Part shown: piece by piece, positions 1-9,786 of the stretch
Numbering within the stretch: position 1 is the first letter of the stretch
How the letters are laid out: every line of letters begins with the position of its first letter
Origin: Variovorax paradoxus
GTDB lineage: Bacteria; Pseudomonadota; Gammaproteobacteria; Burkholderiales; Burkholderiaceae_C
NCBI RefSeq assembly: GCF_022009635.1
Contig: NZ_CP091716.1
Span: 6,938,501 to 7,002,500, forward strand
Length of the DNA stretch: 64,000 nt
Direction of reading: 5' to 3'
Notes under the pieces: generated by a model
What the model was told of the DNA's origin: nothing
What the model saw: the letters and a program-made list of their open reading frames with translations, nothing else
Database searches by the model: none
Made by a program: the position numbers and the translations under genes

Positions 1-419
<419 letters not shown>

Positions 420-458
420 GTAAACGGGTATGGTGGCCTCCCACTTTTGAGGTTCACG

Positions 459-3373
459 ATGCAGGGTTGGCACACAACGTTTTTGGGGATGCGTGGGCTC
501 CCCCGCGATATCAGCGACTTCGAGATGAAGGCATTTTTCACCTTCGATGGTGCCGAGCGCGACGCAATCAATGCACGCCGAGGTGATTCCCACAAGCTTG
601 GTCTGGCGCTCCATATTGGTTTCCTGCGCATGAGTGGGCGTTTGCTCGGTGCCTTTCGGGTAATTCCAGTAGCCTTGTGGCGCCACCTTGGCAACGAGCT
701 TGGCATTGCAGCACCAGAAGTCGCCTCGCTGAGAGCCATGTATGAACGCGGGCGCACGCTATTCGATCACCAACAAGTAGCCTGCACGGTCCTTGGATTC
801 CAGTGGATGAGCGAGCACCAGCGCCGCTCACTGGTACGTGAACTGCGCGACGAAGTGGCGCGCTGCGCCGACCGCGATCAGCTACTCGTGCGGGCGCGTC
901 AATGGCTGTACAAGAACAAGCTGGTGATCGTGCACGAGCGGGCAATTCGGACACTGATTGCGGCGGCACTTGCCCAGCTTGAAGTTGAAACAGGCACCGC
1001 CATCGCCGCCAGCGTTGATCCAGCAACACTTGATCGCTGGCGAGCCTCAGTTTCAGAGCTGCGCCCAGATGGACAAACCCAGCAGAGTTGGCTATGGGCT
1101 GCACCGGCGAAACACTCAACCCGCCAAATCAGCGAGGTACTGGAGCGCATCGACCTGCTTTACACGCTGGACGTTCATAAGCACCTGGCAGACATCCCCG
1201 ATCTCATCTTGCGCCGCTACGCGCGCCGACTTGTCTCCAGGCCGCCCTCAGCCGGAGCCAAGATCAAAGAGCCAGCGCGCACCGTGGAGGTCGCATGCTT
1301 TCTTCGGTATTGCCTGTTCACCACCACAGACCAGTTGATCCTTATGGTGCAGCGCCGGATCGCCGATCTGTGGCGTCAGGCTGCCGCCGATGTCCCCGCT
1401 ACCGTCAATTGGGCCGCAATGTACAAAACGCTGCTCGGCGAACTTGTTGCCTTGAGCGCGCAAGGTGCGGTGCCAGATGCTGAGTTGCGTGCCCGTCTTG
1501 AAGCCTTGATCACCGAAACCCAGAAACGCAAACCACCGAGCAGGGCCTCCCTGGTCCGCGAGGATTGATTGATGGAATTCGCCCCGTGCGGTCGTTGCTC
1601 GTCGCCATTGCAAAGCTGCCCTGGCAGGCCACCGGCGAGCATCCTGCCATCGAGTACCTTGCCAAGCTGCAAGCTTTATATCTCAAAGGATCCAGAAAGC
1701 TGCCAGTTGAAGTGGTGGCACCAAGTCTGGGAATGATCTGGCAGGTTTCGATCTCCAGCCCAGACCGGGAACGGGCGTTTCAGGCGTTGGAGGTGGCCAC
1801 CCTGTTTGCCCTGCGCCGCGCGGTGCGCAATGGCTCGGTCTGGATTGAGCACAGCCTGAGCTTTCGGGGTCGTGCGCGCTTGTTCTTCACGGACGAGCGT
1901 TGGCAGGCAGAGTCCAAGAAACACTATGCCCGTCTATCGTTACCCAGCAAGGCTGCCACTTTCTTGAAGCCTTTGCTGGCCAGAGTAACTGCCGGTGTCG
2001 ATGCGGTGGCCGCTGCAGCCCGCAGTGGCGTACTGCGCGTGGATGATGAACTCCATTTGTCGCCATTGCCCGCAGAGGACGAAGACCCAGAAGTGACCAA
2101 GCTGCGCGCGGCTTTGGATCACCGCATCGGTGAGGTTCAATTGCCGGAAGTGATTCTGGCCGTTGACGCCCAGGTGCGCTTTAGCTGGATCATGCTCGGA
2201 CGTGAGCCGCGCTCTACCGACGAGCTGCTGATGGTCTATGCCGGCATCATGGCCCACGGCACCAGTCTGACTGCGGTCGAATGCGCGCGCATGATTCCGC
2301 AATTGTCTGCCACCAGCATTCGCCAGGCCATGCGCTGGGCGCGGGACGAACGGCGTCTGAGCCAGGCCTGCCAGGCTGTGCTGGAATTCATGCAGCGACA
2401 CCCGATTGCCGCCACCTGGGGGCGGTCCGATTTGGCATCTTCTGACATGATGAGCATGGAGACCACCAAACGGGTGTGGCAAGCCCGGCTTGATCCTCGG
2501 CGCAACACACCTTCCATTGGAATCTACTCCCATGTAAAAGACCGGTGGGGCATCTTCCATGCGCAGCCCTTTGTGCTCAATGAGCGCCAGGCGGGCGTGG
2601 CCATTGAAGGTGTCATCCGCCAAGAAAAGCTGGAGACCAGCCAGCTTGCTGTGGATACCCATGGCTACACCGACTTTGCCATGTCACATGCCCGTTTGCT
2701 TGGTTTTGATCTTTGCCCGCGGTTGAAGGAACTCAAACAGCGCCACCTCTTTGTGCCACGCGGCACCAAAGTGCCCGCAGAAATCGCTGCGGTGTGCGAA
2801 GCCAATGTCGACGTCGCTTTGATCGAAAAGCATTGGGATAGTCTGGTGCACCTGGCAGCCTCGGTCATGAGCGGACATGCCAGTGCGGTGGCAGCTCTTG
2901 CGCGGTTCGGTTCTGCCGCCCAGGGCGATCCAATCTATGAGGCTGGCGTGCAATTGGGGCGGTTGCTGCGTACGGCGTTTTTGGCTGACTACTTTGTCAA
3001 GGACGCTTTCAGGAACGAGTTGCGCCGGGTGCTCAATCGGGGCGAGGCTGTTAACGCCCTCAAGCGCGCCATTTATACCGGCCGGATCAGCCCGGCGCAG
3101 GCCAAACGTGTCGATGAAATGCAGGCTGTGGCCGATGCGTTGAGCCTGATGGCCAACATCGTGATGGCGTGGAATACCTCACAGATGCAGGCGGTCCTGG
3201 ATCGCTGGTCGAACCGCCGCCAGGTCATTCCACCGGAACTGATCGGGAAGATTGCGCCCACCAGGCTGGAGAGCATCAACTTGCGGGGTGTGTTTCGCTT
3301 CCCGGTTGACCGCTATGCTGACCAAATCCTGCCTTCGCGGCCAAATGCATCGATAACTGGCACCAATGGATGA
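459..3373 (+). pseudogene. tnpA: Tn3-family transposase TnpA, split by a single frameshift
   Basis: Two adjacent frames together cover a full Tn3-family transposase. The first, 459-1568, carries the N-terminal DNA-binding region (DUF4158 type). The second, 1565-3373, carries the catalytic RNase-H-like domain, with motifs such as LAVDTHGYTDFAMSHA and ADYFVKDAFRNELRRVLNRGE. From the ATG at 459 to the stop at 3373 is 2915 bases, one short of 972 whole codons, the size expected for a 971-residue IS1071 TnpA. A one-base deletion near 1550-1568 is the simplest explanation. The second frame could start at a TTG overlapping the first stop by 4 bases (TTGA), so two polypeptides or recoding are possible, but an inactivating mutation is more likely. 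Confidence 0.8.
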
Positions 3374-3410
3374 AACCGACCACGGTTTGACGCCACGAAT
3401 CGCAGATTTG

Positions 3411-3516
3411 AAAGTGAACAGGAAAGTCAATGAAATCAACGATCTACCAACACCACCTCCGCGCCAGTGCTAGCTTTTCGTACCGTCACTTATTGCACTG
3501 AAAACGAGGAGACCCC
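3411..3516 (-). repeat. Right terminal inverted repeat of the IS1071-like element
   Basis: This is the reverse complement of the left repeat at 314-419, ungapped, with about six mismatches. It lies 37 bases downstream of the transposase stop codon. Confidence 0.88.
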
Positions 3517-3802
3517 GCTTACGAAGGCGCTGCATCAGCAAATATCACAATGTGTGTTATGTTAACTATAGGGCACGAGTTCCAAGTTCCTTCTGTCCAC
3601 GCTCGCCAAGGCACGTGGGAAGCACGCGGTCAAACTGGTAGTGAGCTGACGCAATCTCAGAAATTTCGGACCCGGTAGACCTGCGAACTCCGGAATCGGC
3701 TCCGGACGGACTGTTTCGGAGCAACTTTTCCCAGCACGTATCCGCCGAGCAATCGCCATTGGCGTGCCACCAGCGTTGATCCCGGCATGCCCTAGGCTCT
3801 GG
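3517..3802. other. Intergenic stretch between the insertion sequence and the LacI gene
   Basis: This 286-base region shows no convincing reading frame, RNA or repeat. It does not continue the IS3 fragment seen left of the IS1071-like element, which supports a rearranged junction at 3516/3517. It also holds the region downstream of the LacI-type regulator, without a clear terminator. Confidence 0.5.
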
Positions 3803-4879
3803 CTACGGAAGGTTCTCGCGAAAAATCACCTGGCTGCGCGTCGTTTCCACGCCGCTCAGAGCCTCGCGCTTGTCGCGCAGGTTGGTGAAGATGCGCACGC
3901 AGCTCATCAGCGTGGTGTGCGGGCTCTGCGTGATCACCGCGTCCATGCTGCCGTCGATGAGCAAGGCGCGCGTATCGGGCGTCAGGCCGTGGCCGATGAA
4001 GACCACCTTCTGCGCTCGCCCCGCTTCCTTCAGGGCGCGCGCCACACCGTCGGACGCTCCGCCGATGTTGTAGATGCCGCCCATGTCCGGGTGCTGCTCC
4101 AGCAGCGCGCGCGTCTGGCGGTAGTTCTTGTCCGCGTCGTCCTGCCCTTCGCGCAGGCCCACCACTTCGAGCCGCGGGAACATCTCGTCGATGACGTGCA
4201 GGAAGCCCGCCTCGCGTTCCTCGTGCGCCTTGTAGCTCAGGCTTCCCGCGATGAGCGCGACCTTCGCGGCGCGCGCGCCGATGAAACGGCCGATGAGGTA
4301 GCCCGCCGTGCGCCCGGCAGCCCGGTTGTCGAGCCCCACGAACGCGGCGCGCTCCGAGTTCGACAGGTCCGAGATCAGCGTCACCACCGGCAGCCCGCGT
4401 GCGGCGAGCGCGGCCACCGCCTCGCGCACCGCCGGATGCTCGAGCGCCATCATCGCGATGCCGTCGCAGCGCTGGCCGTGCCGGTGCAGCGCGTTCGCCA
4501 GCTCATGCGGATTGAAGCTCTCGATGAACACGGTGCGGCACTGCACGTTGAACGGCGCCCAGTGCTCCTGCGCGTAGCCCACCATGTCCCCCAGCATGCG
4601 GATGAACCGGTTGGTGCCCGCCGGCAGCAGGAACACCAGCCGCAGCGGCGGCGGCGTCAGCGCGGCATAGAGCTCAGGCCCGGGCAGGTAATCGAGTTCG
4701 CCCGCGGCCTTGAGCACGCGCTGCACCGTCGCGTCGCGCACGCCGGGGCGTCGGTTGAGCACGCGGTCGACGGTGGCGGTCGACACGTTCGCCGCGCGGG
4801 CGATGTCGAGCACGCGTGCGCGTCGGGCTTCCACGGGCGGAGAAGACGAGCCCGGAAGTGGTGAAGGGTTATCCCTCAT
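3803..4879 (-). CDS. LacI-family transcriptional regulator
   Basis: This 358-residue protein has an N-terminal LacI helix-turn-helix (around residues 22-45: DIARAANVSTATVDRVLN, then the RRPGVRDATVQRVL hinge-side helix). A periplasmic-binding-protein-like sugar-sensing domain (about 75-358) follows, with FVGLDNRAAGRTAGYLIGRF and GIYNIGGASDGV as typical ligand-pocket regions. It is divergent from the TRAP transporter operon at 5014, separated by 134 bases holding a palindromic operator-like sequence, so it is most likely the substrate-responsive repressor of that operon and of itself. The ligand is probably a sugar acid or its catabolite, an inference from the downstream RuBisCO-like protein and DUF1537 kinase. 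Length is normal for the family. Confidence 0.9.
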   Translation of the reverse strand: MRDNPSPLPGSSSPPVEARRARVLDIARAANVSTATVDRVLNRRPGVRDATVQRVLKAAGELDYLPGPELYAALTPPPLRLVFLLPAGTNRFIRMLGDMVGYAQEHWAPFNVQCRTVFIESFNPHELANALHRHGQRCDGIAMMALEHPAVREAVAALAARGLPVVTLISDLSNSERAAFVGLDNRAAGRTAGYLIGRFIGARAAKVALIAGSLSYKAHEEREAGFLHVIDEMFPRLEVVGLREGQDDADKNYRQTRALLEQHPDMGGIYNIGGASDGVARALKEAGRAQKVVFIGHGLTPDTRALLIDGSMDAVITQSPHTTLMSCVRIFTNLRDKREALSGVETTRSQVIFRENLP

Positions 4880-5013
4880 ACATCAAAAACCATCAGAGCC
4901 AAGTTTGACCAGGATCATGCATCCTTTTATCTTTCCTCTGGCCTGAATTCAATGATGCATCAAATTGCATCAACCGCAGTCCGCAAGAACTGGACGATCA
5001 CGGAGACAAAATC
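4880..5013. promoter_or_regulatory. Divergent promoter region with LacI-type operator candidate
   Basis: This is the intergenic region between the LacI-type gene and dctP. It contains a perfect 10-base palindrome TGATGCATCA at 4953-4962, immediately followed by a further half-site TTGCATCAA (4965-4973). A related GATCATGCATCC lies at about 4913-4924. Repeated TGCATC half-sites in a short divergent region are what a LacI-type operator would look like. Binding is inferred, not shown. Confidence 0.55.
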
Positions 5014-6033
5014 ATGACCTCGCTGACCCGCAGGCGTGCCCTGCGCACCCTTTCCGCCCTCCCCGCCGCCGGCATCGTCACGGCGCTGCCGCGCATCGCA
5101 CGCGCCGCCGAGTTCTCGTACAAGTACGGCAACAACCTGCCGCTGACGCACCCGCTGAACATCCGCGCGCAGGAGGCGGCCGAGCGCATCGCCAAGGAGA
5201 CCAAGGGCCGCGTCGAGATCAAGATCTTCCCCAACAACCAGCTCGGCGGCGACACCGACATGCTGGCGCAGGTGCGCTCGGGCGGCATCGAGTTCTTCAC
5301 GCCCTCGGCGCTGGTCATCGCCACGCTGGTGCCGGTGGCGGCCATCAATGCCGTGGGCTTTGCCTTCAATGACTACACCCAGGTCTGGGCCGCGATGGAC
5401 GGCAAGCTCGGCGCGCACGTGCGCGGCGCCATTGCCAAGGCGCGCCTGTATGCGTTCGAGAAGATGTGGGACAACGGCTTTCGCCAGACCACCAGCAGCA
5501 AGGCTGCAGTGGCCACGGCCAAGGACATGGACGGCCTGAAGATCCGCGTGCCCGTCAGTCCGCTGTCGATCTCGATGTTCAAGGGCCTGGGCGCCGCACC
5601 GGCGAGCCTGCAGTTCAGCGAGGTGTATTCGGCGCTGCAGACGAAGATCGTCGACGCGCAGGAGAACCCCCTGCCCATCATCCAGGTTGCCAAGCTGTTC
5701 GAGGTGCAGAAGTTCTGCTCGCTCACCAACCACATCTGGGACGGTTACTGGTTCATCGCCAACGGCCGCGCCTGGGAAGCGCTGCCCGAAGACCTGAAGA
5801 CCATCGTCGCCCGCGCCATCAACGACGCCGGCATGCAGCAGCGCGAAGACATCCGCAAGCTCAACGAATCGGTGGTCGGCGACCTGCAGGCCAAGGGCCT
5901 GAGCATCAACCGCCCCGCCGCCGAGAGCTTTCGCGCGAAGCTGCGCGAGTCGGGCTTCTACGGCGAATGGAAAGGCCGCTTCGGCCCCGAGGCTTGGGCG
6001 CTGCTCGAGGGCGCGGTCGGCAAGCTGGCCTGA
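5014..6033 (+). CDS. dctP: TRAP transporter solute-binding protein (DctP family)
   Basis: This 339-residue periplasmic binding protein has an N-terminal export signal with consecutive arginines (TRRRALRTL) and a cleavage region near ARAAEF, which suggests possible Tat export. The mature part is DctP-like, with VRSGGIEFFTPSALVI, LKIRVPVSPLSISMF and the FSEVYSALQTKIVDAQENP region carrying the conserved ligand-contact Asn. It is the first gene of the operon controlled by the divergent LacI-type regulator, and the membrane partner follows 6 bases downstream. The solute is probably a C4-C6 sugar acid, inferred from the adjacent RuBisCO-like protein and DUF1537 kinase. Length is typical for DctP. 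Confidence 0.93.
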   Translation: MTSLTRRRALRTLSALPAAGIVTALPRIARAAEFSYKYGNNLPLTHPLNIRAQEAAERIAKETKGRVEIKIFPNNQLGGDTDMLAQVRSGGIEFFTPSALVIATLVPVAAINAVGFAFNDYTQVWAAMDGKLGAHVRGAIAKARLYAFEKMWDNGFRQTTSSKAAVATAKDMDGLKIRVPVSPLSISMFKGLGAAPASLQFSEVYSALQTKIVDAQENPLPIIQVAKLFEVQKFCSLTNHIWDGYWFIANGRAWEALPEDLKTIVARAINDAGMQQREDIRKLNESVVGDLQAKGLSINRPAAESFRAKLRESGFYGEWKGRFGPEAWALLEGAVGKLA

Positions 6034-6039
6034 CCACCC

Positions 6040-7929
6040 ATGGCGCATGAATCGACTTTCGAGGCGGCCGCCTTCGCCGGCGCCTCGGCCAACCCGCTGA
6101 GCGGCATGGCGTCGCGCATCGACCGTGTGCTTGGTGCAGCGGTCGAGGCCGTGGCCGCGCTGCTGGTGCTCGCCGAGATCTGTGTGCTGTTCGCCGGCGT
6201 GGTCTCGCGCTACCTGTTCCACGCGCCGCTGGTATGGTCCGACGAGCTCGCGTCCATCCTTTTCCTGTGGCTGTCGATGCTCGGCGCCGTGGTGGCGCTG
6301 CGGCGCGGCGAGCACATGCGCATGACCGCGCTGCTGCAGAAGGTGCGCCCGCCAACGCGCGCCATGCTCGATGCGTTCGCGATCGCGGCCTCGGTCGCGT
6401 TCCTGGTGCTGATCGTCTGGCCGTCGATCGACTACGCGCACGAAGAGTCCTTCATCGTCACGCCGGCGCTGGAGGTCAGCAACGCATGGCGCGCCGCGGC
6501 CATTCCGGCGGGCATCGGCATCATGCTGGTGATGGCACTGCTGCGCCTGTTGCGCGTGTGCACCGGCCGGCAGATCGCATTCGCACTCGTCGGCACGGCT
6601 GCGCTGGCGGGCGCCTTCTGGCTCGCCGCACCGGTATTCGCCACCCTCGGCAAGCTCAACCTGGTGATCTTCTTCGTGGTCATCGTGGCGGCCACCGTGC
6701 TCTCCGGCGTGCCCATTGCCTTCTCGTTCGCGCTGGCGACCTTCGGCTACCTGGCGCTCACCACGCGCACGCCGCTGCTGGTGATGGTGGGCCGCCTCGA
6801 CGAGGGCATGTCGCACCTGATCCTGCTGGCGGTGCCTCTGTTCATCTTCCTGGGCGCGCTCATCGAGATGACCGGCATGGCGCGCGCCATGATCCAGTTC
6901 CTCGCCAGCCTGTTGGGTCATGTGCGCGGCGGCCTCTCGTACGTGCTGATCGGCGCGATGTACCTGGTGTCGGGCATCTCGGGCTCCAAGATCGCGGACA
7001 TGGCGGCCATCGCGCCCGTGCTCTTCCCCGAGATGACCAAGCGTGGCGCCAAGCCCGGCGACCTGGTGGCGCTGCTGTCGGCCACCGGCGCGCAGACCGA
7101 GACCATTCCACCCTCGATCGTGCTGATCACGATCGGCTCGGTCACCGGTGTCTCGATCGCGGCGCTGTTCACGGGCGGCCTGCTGCCGGCGGTGGTGCTG
7201 GGCGCCGCGCTGTGCGCGGTGGTCTGGTGGCGCTACCGCCGCGAAGACCTCAGCGGCGTGCAGCGCTACAGCAAGCGCGAGATCGGCAAGCTGCTTCTGG
7301 TGGCGCTGCCCGCCGTGCTGCTGCCCTTCGTGATACGCGCCGCCGTGGTCGAGGGCGTGGCCACGGCCACCGAAGTGTCGACCATCGGCATCGTCTACGC
7401 GGCCGTCGTGGGCTTGGTGGTGTACCGCCAGTTCGACTGGAGGCGGCTCAAGCCGATGCTCGTCGACACGGCCTCGCTCTCGGGCGCGATCATCTTCATC
7501 GTCGGCTGCGCCACGGCCATGGCCTGGGGCCTCACGCAGTCGGGGTTTTCGCAGGACCTGGCGCGGGTCATGGGCACGCTGCCCGGCGGGGCCTATGGCT
7601 TCCTGGCCGTGTCGATCGTCGCCTTCATCGTGCTGGGCAGCGTGCTCGAGGGGATTCCGGCCATCGTGCTGTTCGGGCCGCTGCTGTTTCCCATCGCCAA
7701 GGCCGCCGGCGTGCACGAGGTGCACTACGCCATGGTCGTCATCTTCTCCATGGGCATCGGCCTGTTCGCGCCCCCCTTCGGCGTGGGCTACTACGGCGCG
7801 TGCGCCGTCAGCAAGGTCAACCCCGACGAGGGCATCCGGCACATCTGGGGCTACATCGGCGCGATGCTGGTCGGCCTGGTGATCGTGGCCCTGTTCCCGT
7901 GGTTCTCGATCGGCTTCCTGAAATTCTGA
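6040..7929 (+). CDS. dctQM: TRAP transporter fused membrane subunits (DctQM)
   Basis: This 629-residue membrane protein fuses the small four-helix DctQ subunit (about residues 30-190, including FAGVVSRYLFHAPLVWSDE) to the large DctM permease (about 205-629, many hydrophobic helices, with SGISGSKIADMAAIAPVLFP and ATGAQTETIPPSIVLI typical of DctM). Fused DctQM proteins are a known TRAP variant, and the length agrees. It follows the binding protein by 6 bases and would import the same solute with a sodium gradient. A 43-base gap precedes the VOC gene, so the metabolic genes are probably on the same transcript. Confidence 0.93.
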   Translation: MAHESTFEAAAFAGASANPLSGMASRIDRVLGAAVEAVAALLVLAEICVLFAGVVSRYLFHAPLVWSDELASILFLWLSMLGAVVALRRGEHMRMTALLQKVRPPTRAMLDAFAIAASVAFLVLIVWPSIDYAHEESFIVTPALEVSNAWRAAAIPAGIGIMLVMALLRLLRVCTGRQIAFALVGTAALAGAFWLAAPVFATLGKLNLVIFFVVIVAATVLSGVPIAFSFALATFGYLALTTRTPLLVMVGRLDEGMSHLILLAVPLFIFLGALIEMTGMARAMIQFLASLLGHVRGGLSYVLIGAMYLVSGISGSKIADMAAIAPVLFPEMTKRGAKPGDLVALLSATGAQTETIPPSIVLITIGSVTGVSIAALFTGGLLPAVVLGAALCAVVWWRYRREDLSGVQRYSKREIGKLLLVALPAVLLPFVIRAAVVEGVATATEVSTIGIVYAAVVGLVVYRQFDWRRLKPMLVDTASLSGAIIFIVGCATAMAWGLTQSGFSQDLARVMGTLPGGAYGFLAVSIVAFIVLGSVLEGIPAIVLFGPLLFPIAKAAGVHEVHYAMVVIFSMGIGLFAPPFGVGYYGACAVSKVNPDEGIRHIWGYIGAMLVGLVIVALFPWFSIGFLKF

Positions 7930-7972
7930 TGCACACCACAACCACACACTCACATCCACGGAGCCAACTGCA

Positions 7973-8512
7973 ATGAGTCGATTCCTCGGCGAGATCCGCC
8001 AACTGGGCTATGTCGTGCACGACATCGAAGCCGCCATGGACTACTGGAGCACGAAGCTGGGCGTGGGCCCCTGGTTCTACAACCCCCGCGTGCCCATCAG
8101 GAACTACCGCTACAACGGCCAGGCGCACGAGCCGCACAACTCGGTGGCGCTCGCCAACTCGGGCTACGTGCAGGTGGAGCTCATCCAGACGCGCAACGAC
8201 GTGCCTTCGATGTACCGCGACTTCCTGCAGGCCGGCCGCACGGGACTGCAGCACGTGGCCTACTGGACCGCCGACTACGACGCCGACCTCGCGCGCCTGA
8301 CGGCGCAGGGTTTCAAGCCCGTGATGAGCGGCGAAGTGGGCGAGCGCGGACGCTTCATCTACTTCGACACCGAATACCACCCGGGCACCGTCATCGAGCT
8401 GTCCGAAGTCGCGGGCCCGAAAGGCAAGATGTTCGACCTGATCCGCGGCGCGTCGCAGGGCTGGGACGGCAGCGAGCCGGTGCGGCCCTTTCCAGACCTG
8501 AGCAAGCTGTGA
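7973..8512 (+). CDS. VOC (glyoxalase/epimerase-fold) family protein in the sugar-acid operon
   Basis: This 179-residue protein has two vicinal-oxygen-chelate half-domains. Candidate metal ligands sit at the usual places: His16 (GYVVHDIEAAM), His94 (GLQHVAYW) and Glu142 (VIELSEV). The pattern resembles methylmalonyl-CoA epimerase-type VOC enzymes, which bind divalent metal and act on 2-oxo or enediolate intermediates. It lies between the TRAP transporter and the RuBisCO-like protein, overlapping the latter by 4 bases (GTGA), so the two are translationally coupled and likely act in one pathway. The reaction is unknown to me. An epimerase, isomerase or lactone/oxo-acid tautomerase step on the imported sugar acid is a reasonable guess. 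Confidence 0.85.
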   Translation: MSRFLGEIRQLGYVVHDIEAAMDYWSTKLGVGPWFYNPRVPIRNYRYNGQAHEPHNSVALANSGYVQVELIQTRNDVPSMYRDFLQAGRTGLQHVAYWTADYDADLARLTAQGFKPVMSGEVGERGRFIYFDTEYHPGTVIELSEVAGPKGKMFDLIRGASQGWDGSEPVRPFPDLSKL

Positions 8513-9786
8513 GCGCGATGACGCCCGAGCGCGTGCGCGCGCGGTACCTGATCGAGACACCGCATGACGTGGCCGCCGTGGCACAGGTCATGGCCGGCGA
8601 ACAGTCGTGCGGCACTTTCACGCGCGTCGAGGGAGAAACCGATGCGCTGCGCGCACGCGCACGCGCCACGGTCGAGGCGATCACCGAGCTGGCGCCGGCC
8701 GAGGCGCCGAGCCTGCCGAACGCCCTGCTCGAACGCCGAGGCGCGCGGGGCCCGTGGCGGCGCGCGCACGTCGACATTTCGTTCCCGGTGGCCAACATCG
8801 GCACGAACCTGCCGACATTGGCCGCGACCGTGTCGGGCAACCTCTACGACCTGGGCGAAGTGACAGGGCTGCGGCTCGAAGCCCTGCAGGTGCCCGGGCC
8901 CTACCGCGCGCGGTTCGAGATGCCGCGCGCCGGCATCGCCGGCACGCGGCGTGCGACCGGCGTGACGAGCGGCGCGCTCGTCGGCACCATCATCAAGCCG
9001 AACGTCGGCCTTTGCGCCGCGCAGACGGCCGAGCTCGTCGGCCGGCTCTGCGCGGCAGGCGTCGACTTCATCAAGGACGACGAGGTGTGCGCCGATCCAA
9101 CGCATGCGCCGCTGGCCGAGCGCGTGCCGGCCGTGATGGCCGTCGTGCGCGCGCATCAGGAGCGCACCGGCAAGCATGTGATGGTGGCCTTCAACATCAC
9201 CGACGAGACCGACGCGATGAAGCGGCATGCCGACCTCGTCGAACGCGAAGGCGGCTCGTGCGTGATGGCCAGCCTGAACTGGTGCGGGCACTCGGGCATC
9301 CAGACCCTGCGTCGGCACACGGGGCTCGCGTTGCACGGACACCGCAACGGCTACGGCGCGCTGTCGCGACATCCGCTGCTGGGCATTTCGTTCCAGGCGT
9401 ACCAGACGCTGTGGCGCCTGGCGGGTGTGGACCACATGCACGTGCACGGCTTGCAGGGCAAGTTCTCGCAGCCTGACAGCGAAGTCATCGCGTCCGCACG
9501 GGACTGCTTCGCACCCCTGAGCGATGCGGCGGATGATCGCGTGATGCCGGCCTTTTCCTCGGGCCAATGGGCCGGCACCGTGCCCGCGACGTGGAAGGCC
9601 ATCGGCAGCGAGGACCTGCTCTTCATGGCCGGCGGCGGCATCCTCGCGCATCCCGACGGCGCGGCCGCCGGCGTGACGAGCATCCGCCAGGCATGGTCGG
9701 CCGCGCGCGCGGGCGTGCCGCTGGTGGACGCCGCCAGGGACCTGCCCGAACTGGCCCGCGCCCTCGCCTTCTTCGGCAGGCCATGA
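8509..9786 (+). CDS. RuBisCO-like protein (form IV type), probable 3-oxo sugar-acid phosphate decarboxylase/hydrolase
   Basis: This 425-residue protein has the RuBisCO large-subunit fold. GTIIKPNVGL (Lys163) matches the RuBisCO catalytic-lysine segment, and FIKDDEV (Lys189, Asp191, Glu192) matches the carbamylated lysine and metal ligands. LHGHRNGYG and HGLQGKFSQPDSEV cover the later active-site His and loop-6 Lys regions. RuBisCO-like proteins beside DUF1537 kinases are known in D-apionate breakdown, where they decarboxylate or hydrolyse 3-oxo-isoapionate 4-phosphate (OiaX and OiaT types). The DUF1537 kinase immediately downstream, overlapping by ATGA, supports such a role, but the substrate is inferred. 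The GTG start at 8509 overlaps the VOC stop, and an ATG at 8518 is an alternative. A CO2-fixing role is unlikely without a phosphoribulokinase or small subunit. Confidence 0.88.
   Translation: MSAMTPERVRARYLIETPHDVAAVAQVMAGEQSCGTFTRVEGETDALRARARATVEAITELAPAEAPSLPNALLERRGARGPWRRAHVDISFPVANIGTNLPTLAATVSGNLYDLGEVTGLRLEALQVPGPYRARFEMPRAGIAGTRRATGVTSGALVGTIIKPNVGLCAAQTAELVGRLCAAGVDFIKDDEVCADPTHAPLAERVPAVMAVVRAHQERTGKHVMVAFNITDETDAMKRHADLVEREGGSCVMASLNWCGHSGIQTLRRHTGLALHGHRNGYGALSRHPLLGISFQAYQTLWRLAGVDHMHVHGLQGKFSQPDSEVIASARDCFAPLSDAADDRVMPAFSSGQWAGTVPATWKAIGSEDLLFMAGGGILAHPDGAAAGVTSIRQAWSAARAGVPLVDAARDLPELARALAFFGRP

Noticed and set aside
4960..7959. A 999-codon open frame on the minus strand opposite the TRAP transporter genes
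   Set aside because: It is low-complexity, rich in His, Arg, Asp and Gly, with no domains, and fully antisense to well-supported dctP/dctQM. Such frames are a by-product of very high third-position GC.
8509..9786. Genuine CO2-fixing RuBisCO
   Set aside because: The protein is 425 residues, the N-terminal region is divergent, and there is no small subunit or phosphoribulokinase; context is sugar-acid catabolism.
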